Made by a program: the position numbers and the translations under genes. DNA of 53,694 nt from Clostridium sp. Lineage in GTDB: Bacteria; Bacillota; Clostridia; Clostridiales; Clostridiaceae. The notes beneath the pieces were generated by a model, which searched no databases, was not told where the DNA came from, and saw only the letters and a list, made by a program, of their open reading frames with translations. The number at the start of each line of letters is the position of its first letter. Position 1 is the stretch's first letter. Shown here in pieces: positions 6,992 through 16,208 of this stretch. The DNA lies in NCBI GenBank assembly GCA_017435645.1, contig JAFSER010000017.1:1-53694 (forward strand), in the 5' to 3' direction.

Positions 6992-8692
6992 ATGAAGAAA
7001 AGAATATTAATTTCATCATTAATTACAGTTATTTTTGCACTTATAATAGTTACTTGTTCATTTATAGCTTTATTTAATATAAAAGAAATAAATAAAACTA
7101 AAGAAATATTATCTAATTATAACAATATACTTATTAGGAAGTCTAATTTTGAAATTGAAGATTTGAATTTCTTTACTGTTAATAAGTCTAAGGTTAGATT
7201 TACTATAGTTGATAGAGAAGGAACTGTTATTAAGGATTCTCAAAATAAAGAATTAGATAATCACTCGGATAGAGAGGAAATAATTAAAGCTTTTAATGTT
7301 GGAGAGTCGACAGTAGTAAGATATAGTGATACTGATGGCATTAATGAGGTTTATTGTGCAACTAAAATTAATGAAGAAATAGTAATACGCTCATCAGTTC
7401 CTATTAGTAATGTAAAATTCTTTAATAATAATAACATAGTTTATTATTTATTTATAATAATATTAGTTCTTATTTTATCAATTGCGCTTTCTTTAAAGTT
7501 AATTAGAGCTATTATTTATCCTTTAAAGGAATTAGAAATAGTTACTGATAAAATTGCAAATGGAGATTATAGTAAGAGAGTTAATATATATACCAATGAT
7601 GAAATAGGTTCATTAGCAAATACTTTTAATAATATGGCGGAAGAATTAGAGTGTAGAATTATAGACTCTATAGATAAGCAAAATGAATTAGAGGCTATTC
7701 TTGAAAGTATGGAGGGAGGAGTAATAGCCGTTGATAATAAGCAAAAAATAATGCTTATGAATCCTTATGCAAAAAATTTATTTGGGATAAAAAAAGATAT
7801 TATAGGTGAAAATCTTTCTGAATATATAATAGATTACGATATAATTTCATTTGTAAGAAGTATACATGAAGTAGAGGCTAAAGAAATAAAACTTATACAT
7901 CCAATACCAAGGGAACTTAAAATAAGAAAAGCTCCAATAATTAACTCTGCAAAAATACCAATAGGTGTTGTTGTTACAGTTTTAGATATTACTGATTTAA
8001 AAAGATTAGAAAATATACGAAGTGAGTTTGTAGCAAATGTTTCACATGAATTAAAAACACCATTAACATCTATTAAAGGTTTTGCAGAAACTTTAAAGTA
8101 TGTAGAGGATACTAGTACAAGAAATAAATTTTTAGATATAATAGATAAAGAATCTCAAAGATTAACTAACTTAATAAATGATATATTAATATTATCTAAT
8201 ATAGAAAATAATGTTAGAATGAAAAATGAAGAGTTTAATCCGTCTATTGTTATCGAGGATGTAGTTAATATTTTTTCTAATGAAATAAATAATGAAAAAG
8301 TAGATATAATATTTGATAATAAAGGAAGTAAAGTTCTTATTGGAGATAGAGATAAATTTTATCAAATGATGTTGAATTTAGTTCAAAATTCAATTAAGTA
8401 TTCTAAGGATAAGGTAACAATAAATATAAGGACATATAGTAATAATGATTATGAGTATATAGAAGTAGAGGACAATGGAATAGGAATTCCGGTAGAGGAT
8501 TTACCAAGAATTTTTGAGAGATTCTATAGGGTAGATAAATCGCGTGCAAAAGGTGGAACAGGACTTGGATTAGCAATAGTAAAGCATATAGCTAAAATGT
8601 TTAATGGAGAAGTTTATGTGGAATCAATAGTAAATAAAGGAACAAAATTTACTATAAAGATTAGAAAAATTAAAAAGCTTAATGAAATATAA
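6992..8692 (+). CDS. phoR: sensor histidine kinase, PhoR type
   Basis: Membrane sensor kinase partnered with the preceding regulator. Transmembrane helix 1 spans about residues 5-27, an extracytoplasmic domain of about 120 residues follows, and helix 2 lies near 150-170. A HAMP linker (about 172-225), a PAS domain (about 235-345), HisKA with phospho-acceptor His352 in VSHELKTPLTS, and a HATPase domain (NLVQNSIKY, VEDNGIGIP, GGTGLGLAI) complete it. This TM-HAMP-PAS-HisKA order is the PhoR/WalK layout. The start ATG lies 2 bases after the phoP stop and no ribosome site is visible before it, so translation probably depends on coupling to phoP. It ends at a terminator and the pst operon follows. 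Confidence 0.83.
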   Translation: MKKRILISSLITVIFALIIVTCSFIALFNIKEINKTKEILSNYNNILIRKSNFEIEDLNFFTVNKSKVRFTIVDREGTVIKDSQNKELDNHSDREEIIKAFNVGESTVVRYSDTDGINEVYCATKINEEIVIRSSVPISNVKFFNNNNIVYYLFIIILVLILSIALSLKLIRAIIYPLKELEIVTDKIANGDYSKRVNIYTNDEIGSLANTFNNMAEELECRIIDSIDKQNELEAILESMEGGVIAVDNKQKIMLMNPYAKNLFGIKKDIIGENLSEYIIDYDIISFVRSIHEVEAKEIKLIHPIPRELKIRKAPIINSAKIPIGVVVTVLDITDLKRLENIRSEFVANVSHELKTPLTSIKGFAETLKYVEDTSTRNKFLDIIDKESQRLTNLINDILILSNIENNVRMKNEEFNPSIVIEDVVNIFSNEINNEKVDIIFDNKGSKVLIGDRDKFYQMMLNLVQNSIKYSKDKVTINIRTYSNNDYEYIEVEDNGIGIPVEDLPRIFERFYRVDKSRAKGGTGLGLAIVKHIAKMFNGEVYVESIVNKGTKFTIKIRKIKKLNEI

Positions 8693-8696
8693 ATTT

Positions 8697-8755
8697 AAAA
8701 GGTTGTGTAAAGAAGCAAGGTAGTGAAGATGCTTTTTATACAACTTTTTTTATTT
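8697..8755 (+). terminator. terminator after the phoP-phoR pair
   Basis: The arms AAAAGGTTGTGTAAA (about 8697-8711) and TTTATACAACTTTTT pair with two G-U pairs, and a run of seven T residues follows. The intervening loop contains a small AAGC/GCTT helper stem. It separates phoR from the pst operon. Confidence 0.72.
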
Positions 8756-8884
8756 ATGATAAATTACAATATTAAGTGCACACTAATTAATCATAAAAAA
8801 TAAAAAATTGTGCAACTTAATATATATGGCAAAAGCATTTTTATATTAAAACCTTATAACATTTATATAGACTTATTATTTAAT
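8756..8884. other. AT-rich spacer before the pst control region
   Basis: No gene is visible. The stretch lies between the phoR terminator and the palindrome at 8885, and completes the account of the 346-base gap between phoR and pstS. TATAACA at 8855-8861 resembles the downstream TTTAACA repeats but is not in register with them. Confidence 0.4.
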
Positions 8885-8980
8885 TTATATATATGTTAAA
8901 AGTATTTAACATATATATAATCTTTTTTAACATAACACTAATAATCATTTAACTTTTAATACTTAAAATTAAAATATAAA
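8885..8980 (+). promoter_or_regulatory. candidate PhoP control region and promoter of pst
   Basis: A perfect 16-base inverted repeat, TTATATATATGTTAAA (8885-8900) and TTTAACATATATATAA (8905-8920), is followed by TCTTTTTT. TTTAAC recurs at 8905, 8926 and 8948, spaced 21 and 22 bases, about two helical turns each; the first two copies extend to TTTAACATA. A TATAAA -10 candidate lies at 8975-8980 without a recognisable -35. Firmicute PhoP binds TT(A/T/C)ACA repeats in 11-base register upstream of promoters with poor -35 elements, so this fits, but binding is inferred. The palindrome plus T-run could alternatively act as a weak terminator. Confidence 0.55.
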
Positions 8981-9038
8981 AGTTAATAAGAAAAAAATAT
9001 TAATAAAGATAAAAATATTATTAATTCGGAGGAATTTT

Positions 9039-9887
9039 ATGAAAAGAAAGAGTTTAAAGCTCGTTTTTACATTATCATTACTTAGTATAATTTTTGTTGG
9101 ATGTGGAAACAATTCATCTAATGTGAATGATAAAGGAGAAAGTTCTAAAGAACAAGCAACAATATCAATTTCTGGATCAACATCTGTTGGACCACTAATG
9201 GGAAAAATAGCAGAAGTATATGAAGAAAATAATAGCAATATTTCGATAGAGATAAATGAAGTAGGTTCTTCGGCAGGAATAAAAGATGCTATAAATGGTG
9301 TATCAGAAATAGGAATGTCTTCAAGAGAATTAAAAGAAGAGGAAGCTCGTGAAGTAGAAGAAACAATAATTGCTTATGATGGCATTGCTATAATAACAAA
9401 TAAAGAAAATCCAATAAAAAATATAACAATTGATGAAATTAAAGAAATATATACTGGGGAAATAACTAATTGGAATCAAATAGAAGGAGGAAAAGATGCA
9501 CCTATAGTAGTAGTATCTAGAGAAGATGGGTCAGGAACTAGAGATGCTTTCCAAGAAATTATTGGATATAATTCAGAAGAGTTAGTAGAGGATGCACTAA
9601 TAACAAATGGAACAGGATCTATTAAACAAACGGTAATAGGAAATAAAAATGCAATAGGTTTTGTATCTTTCGAATATTTAGATGATAAAGTTAATATTGT
9701 AAGTGTTGAAAATTTTGAGCCTAATGCTGAAGCTGTTCAATCTGGGAATTATAAGATATCAAGGCCTTTTATAGTAGTAAATAAAGAAGATAGACTAAGT
9801 GAAGAGGGCCAGAAGTTTATTGAATTTATTTTAAGCGAAGAAGGTCAACAGATAGTAGCGGATAATAAAGCAATTCCAGTAAAGTAA
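9039..9887 (+). CDS. pstS: phosphate ABC transporter substrate-binding lipoprotein PstS
   Basis: Extracytoplasmic phosphate-binding protein that delivers phosphate to PstCA. The N-terminus is a lipoprotein signal: MKRKSLK, a hydrophobic run, then FVGC with lipidated Cys22, followed by a Ser/Asn/Glu-rich tether. The mature fold starts ISGSTSVGPLMGKIAEVY, a phosphate-contacting P-loop-like segment; further phosphate ligands are in GSSAGIKD, MSSRELK and SREDGSGTRDAF. At 282 residues it is typical for the Firmicute form. CGGAGGAA before the ATG is a strong ribosome site. It heads pstSCAB-phoU with a candidate PhoP-controlled promoter upstream, so phosphate limitation is the likely inducer. Confidence 0.95.
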   Translation: MKRKSLKLVFTLSLLSIIFVGCGNNSSNVNDKGESSKEQATISISGSTSVGPLMGKIAEVYEENNSNISIEINEVGSSAGIKDAINGVSEIGMSSRELKEEEAREVEETIIAYDGIAIITNKENPIKNITIDEIKEIYTGEITNWNQIEGGKDAPIVVVSREDGSGTRDAFQEIIGYNSEELVEDALITNGTGSIKQTVIGNKNAIGFVSFEYLDDKVNIVSVENFEPNAEAVQSGNYKISRPFIVVNKEDRLSEEGQKFIEFILSEEGQQIVADNKAIPVK

Positions 9888-9942
9888 TTTATTATTAAGA
9901 ATGCTCTAAATGAGTTTTCAACTTTCATAGGAGTGGGTAAGA

Positions 9943-10830
9943 ATGTTAAATATAAGTAAAAAAAACAATAGTAAGTACGTTATAGAAAGCATTTCAAAGA
10001 AAATTTTTTTGATAAGTGCTCTTATTGCGGTAGTAAGTTTATTTGTGATTATAGGTTTTGTGTTTTTTAAAGGTTTAACACCGTTTATAAGTAAAGGATA
10101 TTCTTTTAGTAATTTTTTATTTGGAACTAAATGGATACCTAGTGCAGATAAATATGGAGTACTGCCTATGGTGATTGCATCTATATTTGGAACTTTAGGG
10201 TCGTTAATAGTTGGTGTGCCTATAGGTATATTAACAGCTATTTTTATAGCAGAAGTTGCGCCTAAAAAACTAGGGAGGTTTATTTCTGGAGCAGTAGAAC
10301 TTTTAGCGGGAATTCCATCTGTTTTATATGGAATATTTGGACTATCTGTTATAGTGCCTTGGATTATGAATGTTTTCAATCTTCCTAAAGGGCATAGTCT
10401 TTTATCAATAATAATTGTTTTATCAATAATGATGTTACCAACAATAGTAACAGTATCAGAAACTGCAATAAGATCAGTGCCAAAGTCATATAAAGAAGGA
10501 TCATTAGCTTTAGGAGCTTCACATATAGAAACGACGTTTAAAGTTGTTGTTCCAGCAGCAAAATCGGGTATTTTAGCAGGAGTAGTATTAGGGATAGGAA
10601 GAGCGATTGGTGAGACTATGGCTATAATATTAGTAGCAGGTAATTCTGCCATTATTCCAAATTCAATAATGGATTCAGTAAGACCTCTTACAACAAATAT
10701 AGCATTAGAAATGGGATATGCTTTTGGAACTCATCAAGAAATGCTATTTGCTACAGGAGTTATATTATTCTTATTTATATTATTATTAAACTTAGTATTA
10801 AGCAAACTTTCTAGTAAGGAAGGTAACTAG
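9943..10830 (+). CDS. pstC: phosphate ABC transporter permease PstC
   Basis: One of two membrane subunits of the high-affinity phosphate importer. The 295-residue protein has about six hydrophobic spans, the first near residues 20-42. The coupling (EAA-type) loop that docks on PstB is seen as YKEGSLALGASHIETTFKVV, followed by AIGETMAIILVAGN, both diagnostic of PstC. It starts 55 bases after pstS with AGGAG at 9930-9934 and ends 2 bases before pstA, indicating one operon. Confidence 0.94.
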   Translation: MLNISKKNNSKYVIESISKKIFLISALIAVVSLFVIIGFVFFKGLTPFISKGYSFSNFLFGTKWIPSADKYGVLPMVIASIFGTLGSLIVGVPIGILTAIFIAEVAPKKLGRFISGAVELLAGIPSVLYGIFGLSVIVPWIMNVFNLPKGHSLLSIIIVLSIMMLPTIVTVSETAIRSVPKSYKEGSLALGASHIETTFKVVVPAAKSGILAGVVLGIGRAIGETMAIILVAGNSAIIPNSIMDSVRPLTTNIALEMGYAFGTHQEMLFATGVILFLFILLLNLVLSKLSSKEGN

Positions 10831-10832
10831 TT

Positions 10833-11657
10833 ATGAGGAAATTTAAAGAAAATATATTAAAAATTTTATTATGGCTGTCAGCAGCTATTACAGTTGGAAT
10901 ATTAATATTTATTTTAGGATTTATCTTTGTAAAAGGATATAAGGTTATAGATTTAGATTTTATTATAAAGGATTATTCAGCATCAGGTGATGGAGGAATT
11001 TTACCTATGATAGTTTCAACCTTATACACTGTATTTATTTCTATAATAGTAGCAACGCCAATAGGTATCTTAGCAGCTATTTATTTAACTGAATATGCAA
11101 AACAAGGGAAAATAGTTAAAATTATAAGATTTGCTACTGAAAGTTTATCAGGTATACCTTCAATTGTTTATGGGTTATTTGGTTCAATATTCTTTGTAGT
11201 AACATTGAAACTTGGATATTCAATTTTAGCAGGATCCCTTACTGTTGCAATTATAATATTACCAGTAATAATTAGAACAACAGAAGAAGCTTTAAAAGCA
11301 GTACCGCCTTCATATAAAGAAGCTTCTTTAGGTCTTGGAGCAACTATGTTTCAAACTCTTTACAAGGTAATAGTTCCAAGTGCAATTCCAGGAATATTAG
11401 TTGGAGTAATATTATCTGTTGGGCGTGTAGTTGGTGAATCAGCTGCTATTTTATTAACGGCAGGGACAGTTGCAAAGATGCCAAAAGGAATAATGTCAAG
11501 TGCAAGAACTTTAACAGTACAATCCTATTTAGTAACACAAGAGGCAGGGGATATAGAGCAAGCTGCAGCAGTAGGAATAGTTTTAATAGTAATAATACTT
11601 TTATTAAATATATTAGCAAAGATGGTAAGTAAGAAATTTAATAAAGCAAATTATTAA
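10833..11657 (+). CDS. pstA: phosphate ABC transporter permease PstA
   Basis: Second membrane subunit of the phosphate importer, forming a heterodimer with PstC. It has 274 residues with six predicted spans. Markers are GDGGILPMIVSTLYTV near residue 52, SGIPSIVYGLFG, and the PstB-contacting loop YKEASLGLGATMFQTLYKV followed by VGRVVGESAAILLTAG. It begins 2 bases after pstC, so translation is probably coupled. PstC and PstA share the same overall plan and presumably arose by duplication. Confidence 0.94.
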   Translation: MRKFKENILKILLWLSAAITVGILIFILGFIFVKGYKVIDLDFIIKDYSASGDGGILPMIVSTLYTVFISIIVATPIGILAAIYLTEYAKQGKIVKIIRFATESLSGIPSIVYGLFGSIFFVVTLKLGYSILAGSLTVAIIILPVIIRTTEEALKAVPPSYKEASLGLGATMFQTLYKVIVPSAIPGILVGVILSVGRVVGESAAILLTAGTVAKMPKGIMSSARTLTVQSYLVTQEAGDIEQAAAVGIVLIVIILLLNILAKMVSKKFNKANY

Positions 11658-11682
11658 TTTATGAATGCTAAGAGGTGTAATT

Positions 11683-12447
11683 ATGTCAAAAGAGAATTCA
11701 AAAAAGATTCAAGTTAGAAATTTGAATTTATATTATGGAGAAAATAAGGCTTTAAAAAATATAAACATAGATTTAGAAGAAAATAAAGTAACTGCTTTTA
11801 TTGGACCATCAGGATGTGGTAAATCTACATTTTTAAGAACTATTAATAGAATGAACGATTTAATAGATAATGTAAAAATAGAAGGAGAAATCCTTGTTGA
11901 TGGAGAAGATATATATAAGAGCAAAGATGTTATTTCATTAAGAACAAAGGTAGGAATGGTTTTCCAAAAACCAAATCCATTTCCAATGTCTATTTATGAT
12001 AATATAGCTTATGGACCGAGATTGCATGGGATAAAAGATAAAAAAACTTTGGATTCAATAGTTGAAAAAAGCTTAAAGGGTGCTGCACTTTGGGATGAAG
12101 TTAAAGACAGGTTAAAAAAAAGTGCACTAGGTTTATCTGGAGGCCAACAACAAAGATTATGTATAGCAAGAACTATAGCTGTTTCACCAGAGATAATATT
12201 AATGGATGAGCCTACTTCTGCATTAGATCCAATTTCAACTAATAAAATGGAAGAGTTAATGGAAGAGTTAAAAAAGAAGTATACAGTTATAATTGTAACT
12301 CATAATATGCAACAAGCTGGAAGAATTGCAGATAAAACAGCATTTTTCTTAAATGGAGAAATAGTTGAATATGGAGATACTGAAGATATTTTCTATAAAC
12401 CTAGGGATAAGAGAACAGAGGATTATATTACTGGAAGATTTGGATAA
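11683..12447 (+). CDS. pstB: phosphate ABC transporter ATP-binding protein PstB
   Basis: Cytosolic ATPase that powers phosphate uptake. Walker A is GPSGCGKST near residue 40, the Q-loop is [15 protein letters not shown] (a PstB signature), the ABC signature is LSGGQQQR, Walker B is [12 protein letters not shown] and the switch is VTHN. I start it at ATG 11683 because AGAGGTG at 11671-11677 is well placed; the frame extends six codons to ATG 11665, which lacks a ribosome site. That gives 254 residues, close to the family norm. phoU follows directly. Confidence 0.95.
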   Translation: MSKENSKKIQVRNLNLYYGENKALKNINIDLEENKVTAFIGPSGCGKSTFLRTINRMNDLIDNVKIEGEILVDGEDIYKSKDVISLRTKVGMVFQKPNPFPMSIYDNIAYGPRLHGIKDKKTLDSIVEKSLKGAALWDEVKDRLKKSALGLSGGQQQRLCIARTIAVSPEIILMDEPTSALDPISTNKMEELMEELKKKYTVIIVTHNMQQAGRIADKTAFFLNGEIVEYGDTEDIFYKPRDKRTEDYITGRFG

Positions 12448-12468
12448 TATTATTGAGAGGTGATAAAA

Positions 12469-13125
12469 ATGATGAGAGAAGTAATGAGTAATAAAATAAA
12501 ATTACTTAATTCAGAATTAATAGAAATGTCTAGTTTAGTTGAAAAACAAATATATGAAAGTATGATTGCTTTAAAGAATCAAGATGTTGATTTAGCTAAA
12601 AATGTTATGAAAAATGATGATAAGGTAGATGAATTACAAAAAATTATTGAAGAAAAATGTATAAAATTTATGGCAACTGAATTTCCTTTAGCTAAGGATT
12701 TAAGAAATATTTATACTACTTCAAAAATTGTAACTGATCTTGAAAGAATGGCAGACTATGCAGTTGATATTTGTAAGATAGTTCCTAGAATAAAGGGAGT
12801 AAAATTTTCAAATGAGATATCTCCAATTTGGGAATTAGTTGATATTATTAATAGTATGATAAAATCATCAATTGAAGCATATATTAATGGGGATGAAAAA
12901 GCAGCCTATGAAATTTGTAATATGGATGATAAAGTAGACATGATTTATCAAGGAATGTTTAATATAGTACTTAAGAAAATGGGAAAAGAAGAGGAAATGA
13001 TAAATCAAGGAACACAAATTCTTTTTGCTTCAAAATATTTAGAGAGAATAGGAGATCATGTAACTAATATATGTGAATGGATAATATTCTCTAAAAAAGG
13101 CAATTATGTTGATTTAAATGAATAA
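12469..13125 (+). CDS. phoU: phosphate signalling protein PhoU
   Basis: Peripheral regulator that links the Pst transporter to the PhoR kinase and restrains the Pho response when phosphate is plentiful. Two homologous three-helix PhoU repeats are evident (about 10-100 and 115-205); metal-binding helices are DLERMADYAVDI in the first and YLERIGDHVTNI in the second. The frame could start at GTG 12460, but this GTG lies inside the AGAGGTGA ribosome site, so ATG 12469 is used, giving 218 residues. It is the last gene of the pst operon, and only weak terminator-like structure follows. Confidence 0.94.
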   Translation: MMREVMSNKIKLLNSELIEMSSLVEKQIYESMIALKNQDVDLAKNVMKNDDKVDELQKIIEEKCIKFMATEFPLAKDLRNIYTTSKIVTDLERMADYAVDICKIVPRIKGVKFSNEISPIWELVDIINSMIKSSIEAYINGDEKAAYEICNMDDKVDMIYQGMFNIVLKKMGKEEEMINQGTQILFASKYLERIGDHVTNICEWIIFSKKGNYVDLNE

Positions 13126-13378
13126 ATAAATTTACTTTTATAATTTTACATGGATTTATAAAGTTTGAAGGCACTTTTTAATAAAGGACTTAGCAATCAT
13201 ACTTATATATCCATCTTTTTGTATTGCACATAAATTATGTAAGCTTAAAGGGTTAAATTCATTTTACAATTTTTAAGTAAATAAAGGAGTATAATATTCA
13301 GTATATAAAAAATAATTACATTGTAAAAAAATTATACTAATAGATAAAATAATGAATATAATATTTACTTCCTTTTTG
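13126..13378. other. gene-free region after phoU with a long imperfect stem
   Basis: No coding frame is supported. AAGTAAAT (13275-13282) and ATTTACTT (13363-13370) pair, and inside them ATATTCA (13294-13300) pairs with TGAATAT (13353-13359), enclosing about 52 bases. CCTTTTTG follows. It could be a weak terminator for pst-phoU or an operator for the promoter immediately downstream. Confidence 0.35.
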
Positions 13379-13407
13379 TTGACTAGAATTTATTAATAAT
13401 GTAATAT
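13379..13407 (+). promoter_or_regulatory. SigA-type promoter of the DUF512-der-gpsA operon
   Basis: TTGACT (13379-13384), a 17-base spacer and TAATAT (13402-13407) form a good vegetative promoter. It would leave an untranslated leader of about 140 bases before the GTG at 13555, in which I see no recognised riboswitch. Confidence 0.55.
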
Positions 13408-13554
13408 AACATCATGTGATAATTATAATTAGGCTAATTATGCTTACAAGAAGAATAAAAGCATTTTGGTTAGTTTCTGTGAAAATTATAGCTAGGTTTT
13501 ATAAACATAAATTTTTGTCAATAATATAATATTGATAGATATTGAGGTGAAAAA

Positions 13555-14886
13555 GTGAAAAATTTAATTAAAAAAGTTGATATAGGTAGTATCGCAGAAG
13601 AGGTTGGAATAGAAGTTAATGATATACTAATATCAATTAATGGTACACCTATAGGTGATATTATAGATTATAAATTCTTAGCATCAGATGAAGAAGTAGT
13701 TCTTGAAATCGAAAAACCAGATGGAGAAATATGGGAATATGAAATAGAAAAAGATTATGGTGAAGATTTAGGAATAGAGTTTGATGGCGGGATAATGGAT
13801 AAGGCAAAAAGTTGTTCCAATAAATGTATGTTTTGCTTTATTGATCAATTGCCAAAGGGAATGAGAGATAGTTTATATTTCAAGGATGATGATTCAAGAT
13901 TATCTTTTTTACAAGGGAATTTTGTTACATTAACTAATATGAAGGATGAGGATATAGATAGAATAATTAGATATAAGATAAGTCCTATTAATATTTCAGT
14001 ACATACAACTAATCCAGAATTAAGAGTGAAGATGTTAAAAAATAGGTTTGCAGGAAGCATTTTAGAAAGACTTAAAAAGTTAAGAGATGCTGAAATAGAA
14101 ATGCATGCTCAAATAGTATGTATACCTAACATAAATAATGGCAATGAGTTAAGAAAAACGATAATGGATTTATATGAATTATATCCATATGTAAGAAATG
14201 TTGCAGTAGTTCCTATTGGAATTACAAAATTTAGAGATAATTTACCTAAATTAGATATTTTCACAAGGGAATTAGCTAAAAATGAAATAATGATGGTTAA
14301 GGACTTACAAGAAAAATATATTAAAGAAACAGGTAGTCCTTTTGTAAGACTTTCAGATGAATTTTACATAACAGCTGGATTAGATGTTCCAAGTGAAGAT
14401 TTCTATTCTGGATATGATCAATTAGAAGATGGTGTAGGAATGATAAGATACTATAGAGAAGTGATTAACAACTCATTAGATTTTTTAGATAAAAGTAAAA
14501 AAGGAAGTTTTTCTATGGTAACAGGGGAATTAGCTTATAACGAAATTAAAAAGTCAGCAGACTCTATAATGAAAAACAATCCTAATATTGAGATAGATGT
14601 GTACAAAGTTATAAATAACTTCTTTGGAAATACTATAACAGTAACAGGACTTTTAACAGGAACAGATATAATTGATCAACTTAAGGATAAAATAAAAACA
14701 GAATATCTAATAATGCCAAGTAATATGTTTAGAAAAGGCTATGAATTAGCAGTAGCTGATATGGTTATGTTAGATGATTTAAATATTAACGATATAGAAA
14801 AAGCATTAAATGTTAAGGTTGTAGTTTGTGATTATACAGGTGATGATCTTATTAAAGTAATAAATGCAAATTGTAAGGAGGATTAA
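13555..14886 (+). CDS. PDZ and radical SAM protein of the DUF512 family
   Basis: Iron-sulfur protein of unknown reaction found widely in clostridia and cyanobacteria. A PDZ-like domain occupies about residues 1-65 ([24 protein letters not shown]). The radical SAM cluster motif CSNKCMFC (C-x3-C-x2-C, near residue 90) follows, and the DUF512 domain fills the C-terminal half (GLLTGTDI and [11 protein letters not shown] are visible there). Length is 443. The GTG start has GAGGTGA at 13544-13550. It is 2 bases upstream of der, a ribosome-assembly GTPase. This pairing suggests, but does not show, a role in ribosome or RNA modification. Confidence 0.85.
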   Translation: MKNLIKKVDIGSIAEEVGIEVNDILISINGTPIGDIIDYKFLASDEEVVLEIEKPDGEIWEYEIEKDYGEDLGIEFDGGIMDKAKSCSNKCMFCFIDQLPKGMRDSLYFKDDDSRLSFLQGNFVTLTNMKDEDIDRIIRYKISPINISVHTTNPELRVKMLKNRFAGSILERLKKLRDAEIEMHAQIVCIPNINNGNELRKTIMDLYELYPYVRNVAVVPIGITKFRDNLPKLDIFTRELAKNEIMMVKDLQEKYIKETGSPFVRLSDEFYITAGLDVPSEDFYSGYDQLEDGVGMIRYYREVINNSLDFLDKSKKGSFSMVTGELAYNEIKKSADSIMKNNPNIEIDVYKVINNFFGNTITVTGLLTGTDIIDQLKDKIKTEYLIMPSNMFRKGYELAVADMVMLDDLNINDIEKALNVKVVVCDYTGDDLIKVINANCKED

Positions 14887-14888
14887 TA

Positions 14889-16205
14889 ATGGCTAAACCA
14901 ATAGTTGCAATAGTTGGAAGACCAAATGTAGGTAAATCTACTTTATTTAATAAATTAGCAGGACAAAGAATATCAATAGTTCAAGATACTCCAGGAGTAA
15001 CAAGAGATAGAGTTTATGCTCAAGCAGAATGGTTAAATCATAATTTTACTATGATTGATACAGGTGGTATTGAACCAGAAAGAGAAGATATAATAGTAAA
15101 ACAAATGAGAAGACAAGCAAATATTGCTATTGAAACAGCAGATGTAATTGTATTTGTTGTTGATGGAAAAGAAGGCTTAACTCCTGCTGACCATGAAGTA
15201 GCAAATATGCTTAGAAAAAGCAAAAAGGAAGTAGTTTTAGTAGTTAATAAGGTGGATTCATTAAAAGACGAGGATAATGCTTGGGAATTCTATAACTTAG
15301 GAATAGGCGATCCTATAACTATATCTGCATCACAAGGCTTAGGGCTTGGAGATATGCTTGATAGAGTAGTTGAAAACTTTGATAAATATACTGAAGAAGA
15401 TGAAGAAGATGAATATATAAGAATTGCTATGATAGGTAAGCCTAATGTAGGGAAGTCATCTCTAATTAATAGATTATTAGGTGAAGAGAGACTAATAGTT
15501 TCAAATATTCCTGGTACAACAAGAGACTCTATAGATAGTACTTTAGAAACTAGTGTAGGTAAGTTTATATTAGTAGATACAGCAGGAATAAGAAGAAAGA
15601 GTAAGGTTAAAGAAGAAATTGAAAGATACTCTGTAATAAGAACTTATGCTGCTATAGAAAGAGCTGATGTATGTATATTAATGATAGATGCAACAGAAGG
15701 TGTAACGGAGCAAGATGAGAAGATTATAGGATATGCTCATGAAATGAATAAGGCTATTATGGTTATAGTTAATAAGTGGGACTTAATAGAAAAAGATGAT
15801 AAGACTATGCAAAGATATACTGAAGATTTACAAATGAATCTTAAGTTTTTAAAATATGCTAAATACTTATTTATATCAGCTAAAACTGGTCAAAGAACTC
15901 ACAAGGTATTAGAAATAGCAAAAGAGTGTTATGAAAATTATTCTAAGAGAATTCCAACAGGAATATTAAATGAGGTAATAAACAAAGCTGTATTAATGAA
16001 GGAGCCACCTATTGTAGCTTTAAAGAGATTAAAAATTTACTATGCTACTCAAGTAGCAACTAAGCCACCTAAATTTATATTCTTCGTTAATGATTCAAAT
16101 GCAAGACATTTTTCATATGAAAGATATTTAGAGAATCAATTAAGAGATAGTTTTGATTTTAGTGGAACAGGTCTTCAAATAGAGTATAGAGAAAGGAAGG
16201 AGTAA
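14889..16205 (+). CDS. der: ribosome biogenesis GTPase Der (EngA)
   Basis: Essential tandem-domain GTPase needed for 50S subunit assembly. G domain 1 has GRPNVGKST (near residue 8), DTGG and NKVD; G domain 2 has GKPNVGKSS (near 182), DTAGIRR and NKWD. A KH-like C-terminal domain (about 350-438) includes [10 protein letters not shown] and [14 protein letters not shown]. At 438 residues it is standard. GGAGG at 14877-14881 precedes the ATG. It is co-transcribed with the DUF512 gene and gpsA, 3 bases on either side or less. Confidence 0.97.
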   Translation: MAKPIVAIVGRPNVGKSTLFNKLAGQRISIVQDTPGVTRDRVYAQAEWLNHNFTMIDTGGIEPEREDIIVKQMRRQANIAIETADVIVFVVDGKEGLTPADHEVANMLRKSKKEVVLVVNKVDSLKDEDNAWEFYNLGIGDPITISASQGLGLGDMLDRVVENFDKYTEEDEEDEYIRIAMIGKPNVGKSSLINRLLGEERLIVSNIPGTTRDSIDSTLETSVGKFILVDTAGIRRKSKVKEEIERYSVIRTYAAIERADVCILMIDATEGVTEQDEKIIGYAHEMNKAIMVIVNKWDLIEKDDKTMQRYTEDLQMNLKFLKYAKYLFISAKTGQRTHKVLEIAKECYENYSKRIPTGILNEVINKAVLMKEPPIVALKRLKIYYATQVATKPPKFIFFVNDSNARHFSYERYLENQLRDSFDFSGTGLQIEYRERKE

Positions 16206-16208
16206 TCT

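Noticed and set aside
9918-10652. 244-residue minus-strand frame
   Set aside because: Shadow of pstC; composition is the complement of membrane-helix codons.
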